DNA of 64,000 nt from Micromonospora mirobrigensis. Lineage in GTDB: Bacteria; Actinomycetota; Actinomycetes; Mycobacteriales; Micromonosporaceae. Positions within the stretch are counted from its first letter, which is position 1. The number at the start of each line of letters is the position of its first letter. Positions 15,386-23,591 of this stretch are shown here, piece after piece. The DNA is taken from contig NZ_FMCX01000006.1 of assembly GCF_900091555.1 (NCBI RefSeq), forward strand, positions 375,982 to 439,981. The letters are read 5' to 3'. The notes beneath the pieces were generated by a model. It was not told where the DNA came from. It ran no database searches and saw nothing but the letters and a program-made list of their open reading frames with translations. The position numbers were made by a program, and so were the translations under genes.

Positions 15386-17050
15386 GTGGCCCGGCCGCCG
15401 TCCGCTGTGCCAGACTCAGCCACCGTGCAGGACGCAGCAGAAGGCTCCGCGCCGAACCTCGCCGACCGGCTCCGCCGGGTGGCCGCCGAGCGCGGTGAGC
15501 ATCCCGCCCTGATCGGACGGGACCGGACCCTCACCTGGTCCGAACTGGACGCGGCGGTGGACGCCGTCGCCGCCGCGCTGGCCCCGACCGGCCCCACCGA
15601 CACGCCGGGCCGGGTCGCCATCGCGCTGCCCAACTCCGTCGACTTCGTCCTCGGCTACCTCGGGGCGCTGCGGGCCGGGCTGGTCGCCGTGCCGGTCAAC
15701 CCCGGGCTCACCGCGCCGGAACTGCGGCACGTGCTGGCCGACTCCGGCGCCGCCACCCTGATCTGCGCGCCGGCGGTGCGGGACCGGGTGGCCGGGATCG
15801 CCGCCGAACTGCCGGCGCTGACCGCAGTGCACACCACCCCGCCGGCCGCCCCCGGCGACCGGTCCCGCCCGTTCCCGCGGCGGGGCGGGGAGGACCTGGC
15901 GGTGCTGCTCTACACCTCCGGCACCGAGGGGCACGCCAAGGGCGCCATGCTGTCGCACCGGGCGCTGACCGCCAACCACGAGCAGATCGCGCGGATCACC
16001 CCGCCGGTGGTCGGGCCGGACGACACCGTGCTGCTCGCCCTGCCGCTGTTCCACGCGTACGGGCTGAACTCGGGGCTCGGTGCGGTGCTGCACCACGGGG
16101 CGACCGGGGTGCTGGTCGACGAGCCGGGCGCGGGTGGGGCGCTGGACCTGCTCGTCCGGCACCCGGTGAGCGTGCTGGTCGGCGTACCGTCGATGTTCCT
16201 GGCCTGGTCGACGGCGGAGGCGGGCGCGCTCGGCGCGGCGATGCGGTCGGTGCGGGTCGCGGTCTGCGGCGCGGCGCCGCTGGCGCCGGCGGTCGCGGCC
16301 CGGTTCACCGAGGCGACCGGCCATCCGGTGCACGTCGGGTACGGCCTCACCGAGACCGCCCCGGTGCTCACCTCCACCCTGGTCGACGGCGAGCCGAGGC
16401 CCGGCTCGATCGGCCGGCCGCTGCCGGGGGTGGAGCTGCGCCTGGTCGGCCCGGACGGGGTGGACCTGTGGCGCGACGGCGTGCCGGAGCCGGACGACGA
16501 CGCCGACGAGCTGGACCTGACCGACGACTCGCCGGGCACCGACCCGGGCGAGATCGTGGTGCGCGGCGCGAACCTCTTCTCCGGCTACTGGCCGGACGGG
16601 CGGGGCGGCCCGGACGCCGACGGCTGGTGGGCCACCCGCGACGTGGCCTACGCCGACTCCGACGGGGAGCTGTTCCTGGTCGACCGGCTCGGCGAGCTGA
16701 TCCTGGTCAACGGCTTCAACGTCTACCCGCACGAGGTGGAGCTGGTGCTCCAGGCGCACCCGGCGGTGGCCGAGTCGGCCGTCCTCGGCGTGCCGCACCC
16801 GCGGACCGGCGAGACTGTCCGGGCGTACGTGGTGGCGGCGGCGGACCGGCCGGTGACCGAGGCGGAGCTGCTCGCCCACTGCGCCCGCAACCTGGCCCGT
16901 TTCAAGTGCCCGACCGGCGTCGAGTTCGTCGACACGCTGCCGTACTCGGCGATCGGCAAGGTACGCAAGATCCAGCTGCGCCCGGCTCCGGCCGGCGCCC
17001 GCCCGCCGGCTGCGGCCGACCGCTCCACGGAGGTACCCGATGTCCACTGA
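15386..17050 (+). CDS. AMP-dependent acyl-CoA synthetase/ligase
   Basis: This adenylate-forming enzyme of about 554 residues activates a carboxylic acid as acyl-AMP and then acyl-CoA. Seen: the P-loop-like A3 motif VLLYTSGTEGHAKGAMLSH at about 170, LPLFHAYGLNSGL, the A5 motif VGYGLTETAPVLTST at about 315, GWWATRDVAYADSDG (the TGD region, here TRD), and the C-terminal catalytic Lys in YSAIGKVRKIQL. The acyl chain is unknown. Start: GTG 15386, or GTG 15425 as a leaderless start, since CAGACT at 15411-15416 looks like a -10 with transcription beginning at about 15424. It overlaps the glutaredoxin-like gene by 11 bases. Confidence 0.9.
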   Translation: MARPPSAVPDSATVQDAAEGSAPNLADRLRRVAAERGEHPALIGRDRTLTWSELDAAVDAVAAALAPTGPTDTPGRVAIALPNSVDFVLGYLGALRAGLVAVPVNPGLTAPELRHVLADSGAATLICAPAVRDRVAGIAAELPALTAVHTTPPAAPGDRSRPFPRRGGEDLAVLLYTSGTEGHAKGAMLSHRALTANHEQIARITPPVVGPDDTVLLALPLFHAYGLNSGLGAVLHHGATGVLVDEPGAGGALDLLVRHPVSVLVGVPSMFLAWSTAEAGALGAAMRSVRVAVCGAAPLAPAVAARFTEATGHPVHVGYGLTETAPVLTSTLVDGEPRPGSIGRPLPGVELRLVGPDGVDLWRDGVPEPDDDADELDLTDDSPGTDPGEIVVRGANLFSGYWPDGRGGPDADGWWATRDVAYADSDGELFLVDRLGELILVNGFNVYPHEVELVLQAHPAVAESAVLGVPHPRTGETVRAYVVAAADRPVTEAELLAHCARNLARFKCPTGVEFVDTLPYSAIGKVRKIQLRPAPAGARPPAAADRSTEVPDVH

Positions 17051-17294
17051 CGCCCGGCTCGCCCTGATCACCCGGCCCGGCTGCCACCTGTGCGAGGACG
17101 CGCGCGAGGCGATGGACCGGGTGGTGGCGGTCACCGGCGACCGGTGGATCGAGAAGGACGTCACCGACGACGTCGAGCTGGAACGCGAGTACGGCGACCG
17201 GCTGCCCGTGGTGCTGCTCGACGGCAAGGAGCACGGCTACTGGCGGGTGGAGGAGGACCGGCTGCTGCGCGACCTCACCACCCCGCAGCTCTGA
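17040..17294 (+). CDS. Glutaredoxin-family thiol-disulfide protein
   Basis: The 84-residue protein has a thioredoxin fold of the glutaredoxin-like/DUF836 type. The redox motif Cys-His-Leu-Cys lies at about residues 16-19 (ITRPGCHLCEDA), and the cis-proline loop is DRLPVVLLDGKEH. In this size class the partner reductant in actinobacteria may be mycothiol. It starts inside the end of the acyl-CoA ligase gene (11-base overlap), so it is translationally coupled to it; what connects the two functions is not known. Confidence 0.88.
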   Translation: MSTDARLALITRPGCHLCEDAREAMDRVVAVTGDRWIEKDVTDDVELEREYGDRLPVVLLDGKEHGYWRVEEDRLLRDLTTPQL

Positions 17295-17315
17295 GGAGCC
17301 GATTATGGTGCACGG

Positions 17316-17966
17316 ATGACCCCTGCGCGGCACCACCTGGTGTGGGACTGGAACGGCACCCTGCTCAACGACCTGGACCTGGTGGTCCAGGCGACCAACA
17401 CGGCGTTCGCCAGCGCCGGTGGTCCGGCCGTGACCGCCGACGAGCACCGGATCCGGTTCCGCCGGCCGATCGCCGACTACTACGCCGAGATGCTGGGCCG
17501 GGCGGTCGACGCGGAGGCGTTCGGGGCGCTGGACCGGATCTTCCACGACGCGTACCGGGCGGGGCTGACCAGTTGCGCACTGGCCGACGACGCGACGGCG
17601 GCGATCGCCGCGTGGCCGGGTAGCCAGTCGCTGCTGTCCATGTGGTTCCACGAGGAGCTGGTGCCGACCGTGCACACGTACGGGTTGACCCCGCACTTCG
17701 CCCGGATCGACGGGCTGCGCGCCACCGTCGGCGGCGGCCCGAAGGCCGAGTGGCTGGCGAAGCACCTCGCCGAGCTGGGCCTGGCCGGCCACGAGGTGGT
17801 GTTGATCGGTGACTCGGTCGACGACGCCGACGCGGCGCTCTCGGTCGGCGCCCGCTGCGTCCTCTACACCGGCGGTCTCTCCCACCCGGAAACCCTCCGC
17901 GCCACCCCCCACCCGGTCGCCGACACCCTCACCCAGGCGGTGACCCTGGCCCAGACCCTCCCCTGA
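17316..17966 (+). CDS. HAD family hydrolase (phosphoglycolate phosphatase-like)
   Basis: This HAD phosphatase has 216 residues. Motif I is LVWDWNGTLLNDLDLV at about residue 6, where Trp-Asn replaces the more usual Leu-Asp-Gly around the second Asp, so the acid/base Asp is Asn in D-W-N-G-T. A Lys sits in GGGPKAEWLAKHL, and motif IV is VLIGDSVDDADAAL at about 165. A cap domain lies between. Natural DxN variants occur in this subfamily, so activity is not excluded. It lies 21 bases after the glutaredoxin-like gene and ends in a shared bidirectional terminator. Confidence 0.82.
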   Translation: MTPARHHLVWDWNGTLLNDLDLVVQATNTAFASAGGPAVTADEHRIRFRRPIADYYAEMLGRAVDAEAFGALDRIFHDAYRAGLTSCALADDATAAIAAWPGSQSLLSMWFHEELVPTVHTYGLTPHFARIDGLRATVGGGPKAEWLAKHLAELGLAGHEVVLIGDSVDDADAALSVGARCVLYTGGLSHPETLRATPHPVADTLTQAVTLAQTLP

Positions 17967-17991
17967 CCCTCGGGGGCCGGTCGGTCAGGGG
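17960..17991. terminator. Bidirectional hairpin terminator
   Basis: CCCCTGACC at 17960-17968 and GGTCAGGGG at 17983-17991 are perfect 9-base arms. The hairpin contains both stop codons of the convergent HAD and response-regulator genes, so it can end transcription from either side. Confidence 0.65.
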
Positions 17992-18650
17992 TGGGGGTGG
18001 AGGTAGGTGAGGACGGCCTGGACCCGGCGGTGGTGGGTGGTGGGGTCGGGGGGCAGGTCGAGCTTGGTGAAGATGTTGCGGACGTGCTTCTCCACGGCGC
18101 CGTCGCTGACCACCAGCGCCCGCGCGATGTTGGTGTTGGAGCGGCCCTCGGCCATCAGGGCCAGCACCTCGCGCTCGCGCGGGGTCAGCGCCGCCAGCGG
18201 GTCGTCGCGGCGCCGGCGGACCAGCAGCTGGGCGACCACCTCCGGGTCGAGCACGGTGCCGCCGGCGGCCACCCGGGCCAGCGCGTCCAGGAACTCGTCG
18301 ATCGCGGCCACCCGGTCCTTGAGCAGGTAGCCGATCCCGCCGCCGCCCGCGCCGCCGGTGGTGGCGAGCAGGTCCTCGGCGTACGACACCTCGACGTACT
18401 GGGAGAGCACCAGGACCGGCGTACGCGGCACCAGCCGGCGGGCCGCCACCGCCGCCCGCAGCCCCTCGTCGGTGTGCGTCGGTGGCATCCGGACGTCCAC
18501 CAGCGACACGTCCGGCCGGTGTTCCACCACCGCCGCCACCAGGGCGTCACCGTCGCCGACGGCGGCCACCACCCGGTGCCCGAACTCGGTCAGCAGCCGG
18601 ATCAGCCCCTCCCGGAGCAGTACGGCGTCGTCCGCGATCACCACCCGCAT
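17985..18650 (-). CDS. NarL/LuxR-family response regulator
   Basis: This two-component regulator has 221 residues. The receiver domain holds IADDAVLLREGL near the start, the phospho-acceptor Asp in DVSLVDVRMPP and the conserved Lys in GYLLKDRV. The LuxR-type DNA-binding domain follows at about 150-205 (LTPREREVLALMAEGRSNTN, then VEKHVRNIFTKLDL). ATG 18650 is chosen because the receiver begins at once (MRVVIADD). It is the output partner of the histidine kinase encoded 91 bases upstream on the same strand. Regulated genes are unknown. Confidence 0.93.
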   Translation of the reverse strand: MRVVIADDAVLLREGLIRLLTEFGHRVVAAVGDGDALVAAVVEHRPDVSLVDVRMPPTHTDEGLRAAVAARRLVPRTPVLVLSQYVEVSYAEDLLATTGGAGGGGIGYLLKDRVAAIDEFLDALARVAAGGTVLDPEVVAQLLVRRRRDDPLAALTPREREVLALMAEGRSNTNIARALVVSDGAVEKHVRNIFTKLDLPPDPTTHHRRVQAVLTYLHPHP

Positions 18651-18741
18651 ACCCACGGTGTCTACCACCTCGGGCCGCTGAGCCCGCCGCAGTCCGGGTC
18701 GGGTGGGCGTGGCATCCGCCGCCCGGCCGGCCCGCGCCCGC

Positions 18742-20034
18742 TCACCGGGGCAGCTCGACGCGCAGCCCGGTCGGGCCGCCGGCCGGGCTGGCCAGGTCCA
18801 GCGTGCCCCCGACCGCCCGGACCCGGTCGGCGAGCCCGGCCAGGCCGTGCCCCTTGGCCAGGTGCGCGCCACCCATCCCGTCGTCGGTGACCTCGACCTC
18901 CAGCCGGCCCACCCGGCGGGTGACAGTGACCCGCCCGGTGGTCGCGCCGCTGTGCTTGGCGACGTTGGTGAGCGCCTCGGCGACCACGAAGTAGGCGGTG
19001 TTCTCCACCGCCGGGTCGAGCCGCCCGGCGGGCGTGCCGAGCTCCGGGTCGACGGCCAGGTCGACCGGGACCAGGGAGCGGCCGGCGAGGGCGGCCAGCG
19101 CGCTGGGCAGGCCGCGGTCGACGAGGATCGGCGGGGCGATGCCCCGGGACAGGGCGCGCAGCTCGTCGAGGGTCTCCCGGGCCTGGGTGACGGCCTCGTC
19201 GAGGGTGCGGCCGGCCGCCTCCGGGTCGGCGGCGAGCTGGTGGCGGGCCCGGCTCAGGTCCATGGCGAGGCGGACCAGCCGCTGCTGCGGGCCGTCGTGG
19301 ATGTCGCGTTCCAGCCGGCGCAGGGCGGTCGCCTCGGCGGAGGCGGCGGCCCGCTTCTGCTCCTCCAGGGTGCTGATCCGGTTGCGTACCTCGGCCACCC
19401 CGGTGAGCAGGGCCCGGGCGAAGGACGCCTGGAGCAGGGCGCAGCCGCGGGCCATCAGCGGCAGCGTGAGCAGCGCGAAGAGGCCGAGCGCGGTGTTCAG
19501 CCCGATCCGGGCGGTGGCCCCGTCGCCCATCCCGAGCAGCTGGCTCAGGTCCTGGTCGTCGGGCCCGCGGGGGATGGCCCAGTCGTACGCCCAGTAGAGG
19601 GTGCCGGTGAGCGCGAGCGCCCACCAGACCACCAGCAGGACGAAGGTGAGCAGCGCCACCGGCAGCTTGACCAGCGCGTGGGCGAGGTCGAGCCAGGACT
19701 GTGCGTCGCGCATCGGGGTGAAGATCCGGTGCCAGTAGCCGCCACCGGGTCGGGGGGTGAGGTAGGCGGGGCGTACCCGGGGCTGGCGCAGCACGGCGGG
19801 GAGCCGGAACCGCTCGACGTCGGCCAGCGCGCGGGCCACGTAGAGGGCGCCGGCGAGGACGGGCAGGCCCAGGGTGGTGACCAGCAGGCCGGCGCTGAGT
19901 GAGATTCCCACCACGAAGGCGGCGAAGCCGGCGACCGCGAGCGGCAGGCCGAGCAGCACGTATCCGGAGTCGCGAAGGAGTTGGCGGGCCGTTGCGCGCA
20001 GCGGCGCCGCAGCGGTCAGGGGTACGGCGGTCAT
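18742..20034 (-). CDS. NarL-type sensor histidine kinase (HisKA_3)
   Basis: The 430-residue kinase begins with a sensor-like membrane region with four hydrophobic helices (about 22-45, 46-66, 118-145 and 175-200), which includes a Trp-rich part (WWALALTGTLYWAYDW). The dimerisation/phospho-acceptor region is ALRRLERDIHDGPQQRLVRL with the acceptor His at about 248. The ATPase domain has ENTAYFVVAEALTNVAKHSG (N box) and GHGLAGLADRVRAVGG. No PAS or other known extracellular domain is seen, so the signal is probably membrane-borne. It is transcribed with the response regulator that follows. Confidence 0.92.
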   Translation of the reverse strand: MTAVPLTAAAPLRATARQLLRDSGYVLLGLPLAVAGFAAFVVGISLSAGLLVTTLGLPVLAGALYVARALADVERFRLPAVLRQPRVRPAYLTPRPGGGYWHRIFTPMRDAQSWLDLAHALVKLPVALLTFVLLVVWWALALTGTLYWAYDWAIPRGPDDQDLSQLLGMGDGATARIGLNTALGLFALLTLPLMARGCALLQASFARALLTGVAEVRNRISTLEEQKRAAASAEATALRRLERDIHDGPQQRLVRLAMDLSRARHQLAADPEAAGRTLDEAVTQARETLDELRALSRGIAPPILVDRGLPSALAALAGRSLVPVDLAVDPELGTPAGRLDPAVENTAYFVVAEALTNVAKHSGATTGRVTVTRRVGRLEVEVTDDGMGGAHLAKGHGLAGLADRVRAVGGTLDLASPAGGPTGLRVELPR

Positions 20035-20434
20035 GTGCTCAGGCTAGGAGCGATGTCCGTTTCGGCCCATCCGGTGCGCCGGTGTATCGGGGGTGGGGTT
20101 CTCCCTACCCCCGGCCGGCGTCGGCGGTCGCCCCGGCCTCCGGCCGCCGGTCACTCTCCGCGACCACGCGCGCGCGATTGGTCAGAGAAGTCGTAATTGA
20201 GCAATAATCGCCGAGCGGCGCCGGCGGAGGCCGCCGGATCGATCTTGTGGAATGGAGGAGCTGGTGGAGGGGCGTCGCGGATCAGCAAGATCGCGATTTG
20301 TGCACGTCTTCACAAGCGCCTACTCTGTAGTTCCGACGCGCCCCGCTAGCACGACCGACAACCTCGGTCGCGAGCGGGGGTCCCGAAATGGCCGGGCACC
20401 GGAGCTGGCCGAGGATCGCACCGCACGGAGTCTC
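20035..20434. other. Divergent intergenic region, histidine kinase / rex
   Basis: These 400 bases contain the Rex operator and promoter (listed separately). About 130 bases of untranslated leader follow between the -10 at 20321-20326 and the rex start codon. The part at 20035-20290 shows no gene; a low-GC patch at about 20185-20215 may carry the kinase promoter. Confidence 0.55.
20298..20326 (+). promoter_or_regulatory. Rex operator and promoter of the rex-hem operon
   Basis: TTGTGCA-CGTC-TTCACAA at 20298-20315 matches the Rex operator pattern TTGTGAAnnnnTTCACAA with one difference. TTGTGC at 20298-20303 can serve as -35 and TACTCT at 20321-20326 as -10, with a 17-base spacer, so bound Rex would cover the promoter. 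Rex leaves DNA when NADH rises, so the haem genes should be induced when respiration slows. Confidence 0.85.
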
Positions 20435-21205
20435 ATGAGTCAGCACCGTCACCCTGGCGCGCCCGGCCGCGCCGGTGCCGTACCGGCGCTTCCGGACCTG
20501 CCGGAGGCGACCGTCGCGCGGCTTCCGGAATACCTCCGAGCCCTGCACAACCTCGCCGAGGTCGGGCACGAGACGGTCTCCAGCGAGGGGCTCGCCGGCG
20601 CCGCCGGGGTCAACTCCGCCAAGCTCCGCAAGGACCTCTCCCAGCTCGGCTCGTACGGCACCCGGGGCGTCGGTTATGACGTCGCGCTGCTGATCGAGCA
20701 GATCGAGTACGTCCTCGGCCTGACCCAGCGCCGGGCCGTGGCCCTCGTCGGCGTGGGTAATCTCGGTCACGCCCTGGCCGGCTACGACGGCTTCGCCAGC
20801 CGTGGCTTCCGGATCGCCGCCCTCCTCGACGCCGACCGCTCCCGGGTCGGCGAGGTCATCAACGGGCTGGTCGTACGGCATGTCGACGAGCTGCCCCGGG
20901 TCGCCGCCGAGGAGTCGATCGCGATCGGCGTGATCGCCACCCCGGCCGCCGCCGCCCAGGCCGTCGCCGACCAGCTCGTCACCGTCGGCGTGACGAGCAT
21001 CCTCAACTTCGCGCCGTGCGTACTCTCGGTTCCGGAGGGGGTCGACGTGCGCAAGGTCGACCTCGCCATCGAGTTGCAGATCCTGTCCTTCCACGAGCAC
21101 CGCAAGGCGTCGCTGACCGCGCTCCCCGCCACCGGCGGATCCGGCCTCACCGCCCTGCCCGGCGGACTCGCGGCCACCGACACCCAGGAGGCGATCGGCA
21201 CGTGA
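20435..21205 (+). CDS. rex: Redox-sensing transcriptional repressor Rex
   Basis: Rex senses the NADH/NAD+ ratio. The 256-residue protein has an N-terminal winged helix (about 22-90: LPEYLRALHNLAEVGHETVS and LRKDLSQLGSYGTRGVGYDV) and a Rossmann domain with ALVGVGNLGHALAGYDGF at about 110. The last helix region (VDLAIELQILSFHEHRK) is the domain-swapping part of the family. A variable Gly/Thr/Ala tail of about 35 residues follows. ATG 20435 is chosen since GGAG precedes it and the family N terminus fits. Its stop overlaps the hemA start, as in the Streptomyces rex-hemACD operon, and a Rex site lies in its own promoter. Confidence 0.96.
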   Translation: MSQHRHPGAPGRAGAVPALPDLPEATVARLPEYLRALHNLAEVGHETVSSEGLAGAAGVNSAKLRKDLSQLGSYGTRGVGYDVALLIEQIEYVLGLTQRRAVALVGVGNLGHALAGYDGFASRGFRIAALLDADRSRVGEVINGLVVRHVDELPRVAAEESIAIGVIATPAAAAQAVADQLVTVGVTSILNFAPCVLSVPEGVDVRKVDLAIELQILSFHEHRKASLTALPATGGSGLTALPGGLAATDTQEAIGT

Positions 21206-22626
21206 AACTGCTCGTCGTCGGCGCGTCCTACCGCACCGCCCCGGTCGCCACCCTGGAGCGGCTGGCGGTGGCCCCCGCCGACCTCACCCGCACCCTGGAC
21301 CGCCTGGTCGCCCAGCCGTACGTCGCCGAGGCCGTGCTCGTCTCCACCTGCAACCGGGTGGAGGTCTACGCCGCCGTCTCCGGCTTCCACGGGGGCCTCG
21401 GCGACATCTGCGCGGTCCTCGCCGAGCAGGCCGGCGCCCCGCCGGCCGCGCTGGCCAGCCACCTCTACGTGCACTACGACGCCGCCGCGGTCGACCACGT
21501 CTTCCGGGTCGCCGCCGGCCTGGACTCGATGGTGGTCGGCGAGGCGCAGATCCTCGGCCAGCTGCGCGACGCGTACCACTGGGCCGCCGGGGCCGACTCG
21601 GCCGGCCGGCTGGTCCACGAGCTGATGCAGCAGGCCCTGCGGGTCGGCAAGCGGGCGCACGCCGAGACCAACATCGACCGGGCCGGCCAGAGCGTGGTCA
21701 GCGCCGCGCTCGACCTGGCCGCCGGTCACCTCGACGGCGACCTCGCGGGCCGGCCGGCCATGGTGGTCGGGGCCGGCGCGATGGGCTCCCTCGGCGTGGC
21801 GACGCTCTCCCGGCTCGGCGCCGGGCCGCTCACCGTCACCAACCGCGGCGCCGACCGGGCCGTGCGCCTCGCCGAGTCGTACGGGGCGAACGCCGTGCCG
21901 ATGAGCGAACTCGCCGACGCGCTCGCCACAGTGGACATCGTGGTGGCCGCCACCGCCGCCACCGAACCGGTCCTCGACCTCGACGTGGTGACCCGGGCGC
22001 TGGGCCGGCGCGAGGCCGGGCGTGGCCCGCTGGTCCTGCTCGACCTGGCCGTGCCGCGCGACGTCGCCGACGGCGTGGCCGACCTGCCCGGCGTCGAGGT
22101 GATCGACATCGACCGGATGGCCGCCATCCTCGCCGACGGACCGGCCGCCGCCGACGCCGCCGAGGTCACCCGGATCGTCACGGCCGAGGTCGAGGCGTTC
22201 CTGTCCTGGCTGCGCGGCGCCGACGTGGCGCCCACCGTGGCCGCCCTGCGCGGGCGCGCCGACGACGTGGTCACCGCCGAGCTGCGCCGGCTCGCCCAGC
22301 GCCGCCCCGACTTCACCGACGAGCAGCGGGCCGACGTCGCCCGGACGGTGCACCGGGTGGTGCAGCGGCTGCTGCACCAGCCCACCGTGCGGGTCCGCCA
22401 GCTCGCCGCCGAGCCCGGCGGCGACCAGTACGCCGCGCTGCTGCGTGAACTGTTCGACCTTCAGGTGCCGCAGACCTCCCCGGTCGACACCGTCCCCGAC
22501 GTCGTCGAGGCCGAGGGTGTCCCGGGCGTGGAGGCCACCGGCCGGCCGTCCTTCGGGGTGGCCGAGGTCCCGGCCGCCGCGCCGGTCGACGGCACCGACG
22601 TCCCGTCCACCGGAGGTGAGCGATGA
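21202..22626 (+). CDS. hemA: Glutamyl-tRNA reductase
   Basis: This enzyme makes glutamate-1-semialdehyde from glutamyl-tRNA with NADPH, the first committed step of C5-route tetrapyrrole synthesis. The 474-residue product shows LVVGASYRTAPVATLERLAV at its start, the catalytic Cys in VLVSTCNRVEVYA at about residue 50, VVGEAQILGQLRDAYHWA, and the NADPH-binding VVGAGAMGSLGVATL at about 190. The dimerisation domain follows near 330-430. The last 60 residues are a variable acidic tail. GTG 21202 overlaps the rex stop; the hemC start overlaps its stop by four bases. No hemL (aminomutase) gene is in the window. Confidence 0.97.
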   Translation: MKLLVVGASYRTAPVATLERLAVAPADLTRTLDRLVAQPYVAEAVLVSTCNRVEVYAAVSGFHGGLGDICAVLAEQAGAPPAALASHLYVHYDAAAVDHVFRVAAGLDSMVVGEAQILGQLRDAYHWAAGADSAGRLVHELMQQALRVGKRAHAETNIDRAGQSVVSAALDLAAGHLDGDLAGRPAMVVGAGAMGSLGVATLSRLGAGPLTVTNRGADRAVRLAESYGANAVPMSELADALATVDIVVAATAATEPVLDLDVVTRALGRREAGRGPLVLLDLAVPRDVADGVADLPGVEVIDIDRMAAILADGPAAADAAEVTRIVTAEVEAFLSWLRGADVAPTVAALRGRADDVVTAELRRLAQRRPDFTDEQRADVARTVHRVVQRLLHQPTVRVRQLAAEPGGDQYAALLRELFDLQVPQTSPVDTVPDVVEAEGVPGVEATGRPSFGVAEVPAAAPVDGTDVPSTGGER

Positions 22627-23591
22627 GCACCCCCCTGCGCCTGGGTACCCGGGGCAGCACCCTGGCGATGGCCCAGTCCGGCCAGGTCGCCGACGCGCTG
22701 ACCGCCGCCACCGGGCGTCCCGTCGAGCTGGTCGAGGTGGTGACCGCCGGCGACCGTTCCTCGGCCCCGGTGCACCGGCTCGGCGTCGGCGTCTTCGTGT
22801 CCGCCCTGCGTGACGCGCTGACCGCCGGCACCATCGACCTCGCGGTGCACTCGTACAAGGACCTGCCCACCGCGGACGCGCCCGACCTGCACATCGCGGC
22901 GGTGCCGCCCCGACAGGACCCGCGGGACGCGCTGATCGCCCGGGACGGCCGGACGCTGGCCGAGCTGCCCCCCGGGTCGCGGATCGGCACCGGCGCGCTG
23001 CGGCGCATCGCCCAACTGCACGCCCTCGGCCTCCAGCTGGAGGTCACGCCGATCCGGGGCAACATCGACACCCGCCTCGGGCGGGTCGTCGGCCCGGACG
23101 CCGACCTGGACGCCGTCGTCCTGGCCCGGGCCGGCCTGGTCCGGATCGGCCGGGCCGACGTGATCACCGAGACGCTCGACCCGATGCTCATGCTGCCCGC
23201 GCCCGCCCAGGGCGCGCTGGCGGTGGAATGCCGCAGCGACGACCACGAACTGGTCGAACTGCTCGCGGTGCTCGACCACGCACCGTCCCGGGCCGCGGTC
23301 GTCGCGGAACGGGCGCTGCTGGCCACCCTGGAGGCCGGGTGCTCCGCACCCGTGGCCGCCTACGCCGAACTCGCCGAAGGTGAGACCGGTGACGAGATCT
23401 ACCTGCGCGGGGCGGTGATCAGCCCGGACGGTTCCCGAGACCTCCGGCTGTCCCGCACCGGTACGCCCGCCGACGCGGCGGAGATCGGCAAGGCACTCGC
23501 CGCCGAACTCCTCGAACTCGGCGCCGACTCGATCCTCGGCCAAGAAGGACACGCCGGCCCGGGGACCCAGCAATTTGGGAGCACAGAATGA
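22623..23591 (+). CDS. hemC: Hydroxymethylbilane synthase (porphobilinogen deaminase)
   Basis: HemC joins four porphobilinogens into hydroxymethylbilane. The 322-residue protein shows LRLGTRGSTLAMAQSGQVAD at the N terminus, VHSYKDLPTADAP, the Arg-rich IGTGALRRIAQL and PIRGNIDTRLGR. The cofactor-attachment Cys sits in LEAGCSAPVAAYAEL at about residue 241. Length is slightly above the usual 305-315. The ATG overlaps the hemA stop and the ATG of the next gene overlaps its own stop, so it is in the middle of a tightly coupled operon. Confidence 0.97.
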   Translation: MSTPLRLGTRGSTLAMAQSGQVADALTAATGRPVELVEVVTAGDRSSAPVHRLGVGVFVSALRDALTAGTIDLAVHSYKDLPTADAPDLHIAAVPPRQDPRDALIARDGRTLAELPPGSRIGTGALRRIAQLHALGLQLEVTPIRGNIDTRLGRVVGPDADLDAVVLARAGLVRIGRADVITETLDPMLMLPAPAQGALAVECRSDDHELVELLAVLDHAPSRAAVVAERALLATLEAGCSAPVAAYAELAEGETGDEIYLRGAVISPDGSRDLRLSRTGTPADAAEIGKALAAELLELGADSILGQEGHAGPGTQQFGSTE